A stretch of DNA of 30,000 nt from contig CM060326.1 in the NCBI GenBank assembly GCA_030674155.1, positions 25,774,210 through 25,804,209 on the forward strand, in the 5' to 3' direction. The stretch comes from Stramonita haemastoma. Lineage: Eukaryota; Mollusca; Gastropoda; Neogastropoda; Muricidae. How positions within the stretch are numbered: the stretch's first letter is position 1; every line of letters begins with the position of its first letter. The translations under genes were made by a program, and so were the position numbers. Shown here piece after piece: positions 26,421-30,000 of the stretch. The notes below the pieces were generated by a model. That model was not told where the DNA came from and did no database searches. It saw only the letters and a list, made by a program, of their open reading frames with translations.

Positions 26421-27237
26421 GGGTCCGTCCGCCTGGAAGCGACACTCTATTGTACCACTTACTTTGTAACAGATACAAAGTACTCTTTAGTCGCATACAC
26501 AGAGACTAATGAATAGACTGCTCAATCAAATATTCAAATGCTTAAATTAAGCACACTAAATTATGCATAGTGACTCTTTTTTTGTTTAAACTGAGTAAGA
26601 ATGATAGACAGTAAATCTTGCACAAAAAAACAAACCCTTCACTGAACAACCAAACATTAAAAAGAATATTAATATAAAAAAGTCAATGACTGCGGCTACT
26701 GCCTCGTTAACCACCACAATCTCAGACGAACATGCTCAACGTGAACGCCACCGCATTCATAGCGAGAGTCTGTACAGAGCCCCCATCCTCTTTTGTCTCC
26801 AATTCTTTCAATTAGCAGTCCTGCTCCCTCCTGTACAGACCCACCAAACCTGGACACGCCTTTTTCCTATTCCTCTGGTCCCTAGTGTGTGTCTGTCTAA
26901 TTTCGGACCCCCACCAGCACCACCACCACCCTCACTCCCCACGCCTGCCTCCATGTTTCTCCCTGTCTGTTCCCTCTCTGGTCATTTCCGGCCTGTTAAG
27001 GTCCCTTGTTCCATCAAAAGGGGATGAACACGGGCAGTGTATAATCAGCGAGTCCTTAACATGGCTGGGGAGGCAGGGGAAGATGTCCTTGTCTCTGTTT
27101 GTCTCCCTGTCTTTATTTCGCTATCTCTCTGCGTAGCTGTCCGTCTGGCTTGTGGTTGGTTTGGGAGTTGGTTGTCTGGTTCATAAATGTCTGGTTGGTT
27201 GGTAAGCTGGCTGCCTGCAAGTCAGCTGCGTGGTTTG

Positions 27238-27240
<3 letters not shown>
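26421..27240. other. Unique intergenic sequence, GC-richer from about 26690
   Basis: No gene recognised. Frames of 83-113 codons in 26686-27136 are proline/leucine/serine-rich from CCACCACC and CTGTCTCC strings. The last 150 bp grades into TGGTTGG/GTCTG units that lead into the GT array. Confidence 0.45.
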
Positions 27241-27321
<81 letters not shown>

Positions 27322-27386
27322 GTGTGTGTGTGCGCGCGTGCGCACGCACGCGTGTGTGTTTGTGTGTCTGTGTGTCTGACTATCTA

Positions 27387-27421
<35 letters not shown>

Positions 27422-27891
27422 CTGTCTATCTCTGTCTGTCCGTCCATCCGTCCGTCCGTCCGTCTGTCCGTCCGTCCGCCCGTCCGTCTGTCCGCCTGTC
27501 TGTCCGTCCGTCCATCCGTCCGTCCATCCATCCATTTACCTGTCTACTTGCCTACCTGCCTGCCTGTCTGCCTGCCTACCTACCTACCTACCTTTCTTTG
27601 CATATATTGATGTATGTATGTATGTATGTATGTATGTATGTATGTATGTATGTATGTATGTATGTATGTATGTATGTATGTATGTATGTATGTATGTATG
27701 TATGTATGTATCAAAGACCTCAGCTTCTCTAGGGACCAGCATATTAAGGGAAGCGCCCATCTCCTCTCCCTCGTATGTATGTATGTATGTATGTATGTAT
27801 GTATGTATGTATGTATGTATGTATGTATGTATGTATGTATGTATGTATGTATGTATGTATGTATGTATGTATGTATACATGCATGTATGTG

Positions 27892-27966
<75 letters not shown>
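27241..27966. repeat. 720-bp microsatellite mosaic (GT, GTCT, GTCC, CTAC, GTAT, CTAT)
   Basis: Consecutive arrays: GT (to about 27330), alternating GC-rich bases (27331-27352), GTCT (27376-27418), GTCC/ATCC (27430-27535), CTGC/CTAC (to 27591), GTAT (27611-27712), a 60-bp unique spacer, GTAT again (27773-27875) and CTAT (27892-27966). A 300-codon plus frame spans it all (27099-28001) purely through repeat periodicity and is not a gene. Confidence 0.95.
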
Positions 27967-29582
27967 CGATACATAAGTATTTCTTTTATATGCGCATCTA
28001 ATGTGTGCCTACAATTGCAACTGTTATTTTACATTGTTGCAACTATTGCTACTGTTTTGATTAGGACTACTGTTTGTCTTAGTGTATCCATTACAACTAC
28101 TGATATTGGTGTTGTGTCTAATTGCAGCTGTTGCCTATGTTACGTAGCACTGTTAGACGACTAAAATGTAACAGATAAAAAGTGCTTTAAAAATGTTTCA
28201 TATTGTAGAAAGTATAATGCATATCGTATGCATATACAGTGTATCAGTGGTATTAAACGAAACAAAAACGAAAAAAAAGAACAAATAGAGCATAGAACCC
28301 TCAACACATATAGATCTAGCAGAATTAGGAAATAGCGCATCTGTTTGAAAGAAAGATCAACTGCCTAAAAAGAAAAATTAATATGAAAACTTAAATTGAC
28401 AACACAATTAATAACCATAAAACAACAATCGACACGAAAAACATCTGTAAAACCTTCAGTACCAGTTTTGTTTGAGTTATAGCTAATCTGTTTTCAGAGA
28501 AATAAAGGCAGATTATGTGAAACCTTCAGAAAACTTGAGGACGCTTCCACTTTGGTCTTTCTCGCGCATTGCTTTTAGCTCTGGCGGATCATGAAGATAG
28601 GGTGGAGTTCCGCAGCCATGTATAGTGCTTTGTCTTCCAGTACTGCACTAATGGTGTTGCTAAATATCTCAGAATCTGACCACACTCCCCCCCAGTCGCT
28701 AGGCTAGTTGATGCGCACAAGTCACACTTGTGGATGAAAGTTGTAACCTGAGCACATGAAAATAGTTAAAGGTTTCGCTAAATTCTTTTAACACACAAAC
28801 AACACATATCAGCCTTGCCTTAGAAGATATGGCAGATCCCACCATCAGCCCGGCTTTGTCTCATTAGCAGCATTAGTCTTCACCCTGAGTGGCAAGGCCC
28901 TATAATTATGTACTCACTAGTGCGTGTCCTTTAAATCAGCTAATCGCATTTTGCCCAGACCACAACACGTTTTTCTCAGATTCGTTTCCTCGACACTGTC
29001 TTCTCTGCTGGCATGGTGGTCCTCAATTTGATTAACAGGGTGTGGGCATGGATAATGGGTAACGAGCAGGCACAGACACAGTGATAAACAGACCACAATA
29101 GAATGCCTCCCTTTGTTAGTCTCCACTGCAATACAATAAACGGGTTTGTACATTCACTTTCCCATCTGGTGATAGCTTGACCACCTGTTTGTATTTTTCA
29201 ATTTGGCACTGGATACCACTGCCAAAGTTCCTGAACAGTATTCCTATAAAACATGAAAAGATGCCATGGTGATGTGACACATATACGTTGAGCTTTGTAG
29301 AAAAAAAGTTGCACTTTTTAGTAAAGCAAAGTAAAAGAAAAAGAATACACACACGAAAGCCGAAACATTTATTTAAAACGTTAAAGATATTTTAAAAGGT
29401 CTGCAAAGCTCAAGTGAAAAGAAACGCCAGCATTATTTGTGATTAAATAATTTTTAAAAAGCATTTAAAGGGCTTTACCTCAACCTATTAATGCCTTGAA
29501 AAATTTCAGGTAATCAAGTATATGTGACGCTCCACCACATAATGAGACGGAGTGCACATGAGGTCAATTTTTAGTTATTGAC
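27967..29582. other. Intergenic sequence, no gene recognised
   Basis: About 1.6 kb of mostly unique sequence. 28780-29160 is more complex and less AT-rich, with several ATTA/TAAT-type motifs. The 78-codon minus frames at 28917-29153 and 29116-29352 have no recognisable domain. Confidence 0.5.
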
Positions 29583-30000
29583 ATGTTTTTTTTTTGTTTT
29601 TTTTTTGCTGCCTCGTCTTCTGTGATGCTCCCGTACTGCTGCTCCCACGCCGCTCATTTCAATCTCCCCGCCACAGCCATACCCAGATTCGTTGTGTCTC
29701 ACCCCCGGGGTCGGGAGTCCACAGGGAGCTCATCAATATTAGGCCGCCGCGGGGCCACCAGCCAGAGGGGTCCTGCACTTCTGCTGGGTCACTTTGGTGG
29801 TGTTCAGTGGTGCCTGTTCTGAGCTAACATACGCAGGACACCACCTACTAAGCCCCCTACTAACGACAGTATTAGCTCAGTCGCGGAGCCAGACTGAGTG
29901 AGTCACCCACCCAAGGTGGCGACCACCACAACGTCCCTCCAACGACCGCCTCCCACGAACCCCCAACCCCAAAGGCTTTGACACAAATTCACCACAGGCA
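29583..30000 (+). repeat. Family-3 dispersed repeat, copy 2 (continues past window)
   Basis: Plus-orientation partner of 23798-24220. It starts near a T-run (29586-29605) and TGCCTCGTCTTCTGTGATGC. It keeps GGCCGCCGCGGGGCCACC, GTTCAGTGGTG, GAGCTAACATACGCAGGACA and CACCACAACGTC. The last 60 bases (CCCCAACCCCAAAGGCTTTG onward) still match copy 1, so the true end lies outside the window. GC is well above background. Confidence 0.8.

Noticed and set aside
27099..28001. 300-codon plus-strand open frame, the longest in the window
   Set aside because: It is almost entirely translation of GT, GTCC, GTAT and CTAT arrays. Even-length repeats leave frames open by periodicity, and no non-repeat domain is present.
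29583..29827. Overlapping 77-79 codon frames in family 3 that resemble peptides from the 24.0 kb copy
   Set aside because: The resemblance follows from DNA-level homology; gaps between copies shift the frame, so no conserved protein is implied.

Overview
This window looks like intergenic DNA from a large, repeat-rich invertebrate animal genome. I found no intact host protein-coding gene, no functional tRNA or rRNA gene, and nothing bacterial. Three things show it is animal DNA: degenerate LINE open reading frames, a tRNA-derived SINE with internal Pol III boxes, and very abundant di- and tetranucleotide arrays. A mollusc, perhaps a gastropod, is my best guess from the general style of the repeats. 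That is inference; no marker gene fixes the lineage.

Four interspersed repeat classes explain most of the complex sequence. (1) A tRNA-headed SINE, here SINE-1, has about 12 copies (A to L). Copies A, H and J are near full length at about 350 bp; the rest are 5'-truncated or fragments. (2) Family 2 is an unrecognised dispersed repeat of about 200 bp with five copies, near 8.87, 10.53, 18.77, 20.62 and 22.16 kb. (3) Family 3 is an unrecognised repeat of at least 420 bp. It has one minus-strand copy near 23.8-24.2 kb and one plus-strand copy at 29.58 kb that runs off the window. (4) LINE remnants: a reverse transcriptase (1-583, minus), ORF2 C-termini at 5240-5875 (plus), 7126-7414 (minus) and 26090-26420 (minus), and an RNase H-bearing fragment (11187-11975, minus). 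All carry stops, frameshifts or truncations.

Between and inside these lie long simple-sequence arrays: (CT)n, (CA)n, (CTGT)n, (CTAT)n, (AT)n, (GTAT)n, (GCT)n, poly-C and poly-G. A 16-bp G-rich minisatellite at 16.2-17.0 kb contains a second, diverged copy of its own left flank. The arrays are not placed at random. They abut SINE-1 on one or both sides, always as CT or CA on the SINE sense strand, and they begin at or near LINE stop codons or LINE truncation points.

Layout: 0-1.3 kb LINE RT / GA array / SINE / GA-GACA-GGTA arrays; 1.3-4.6 kb mostly unique, with a purine tract; 4.6-6 kb arrays, SINE and LINE C-terminus; 6.8-7.4 kb SINE fragment, CTAT array and LINE C-terminus; 8.5-9.8 kb SINEs and family 2; 11-12 kb LINE RNase H; 13-14 kb CT arrays and SINE tails; 15.2 kb full SINE; 16-17.4 kb minisatellite and CT arrays; 18.3-22.3 kb three SINEs and three family-2 copies; 23-24.2 kb SINE and family 3; 24.5-29.5 kb unique sequence with a LINE remnant and a 720-bp microsatellite mosaic; 29.6 kb to the end family 3. 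The most interesting possibility is that SINE-1, its microsatellites and family 2 are parts of larger composite elements. I do not see an undescribed protein-coding system.
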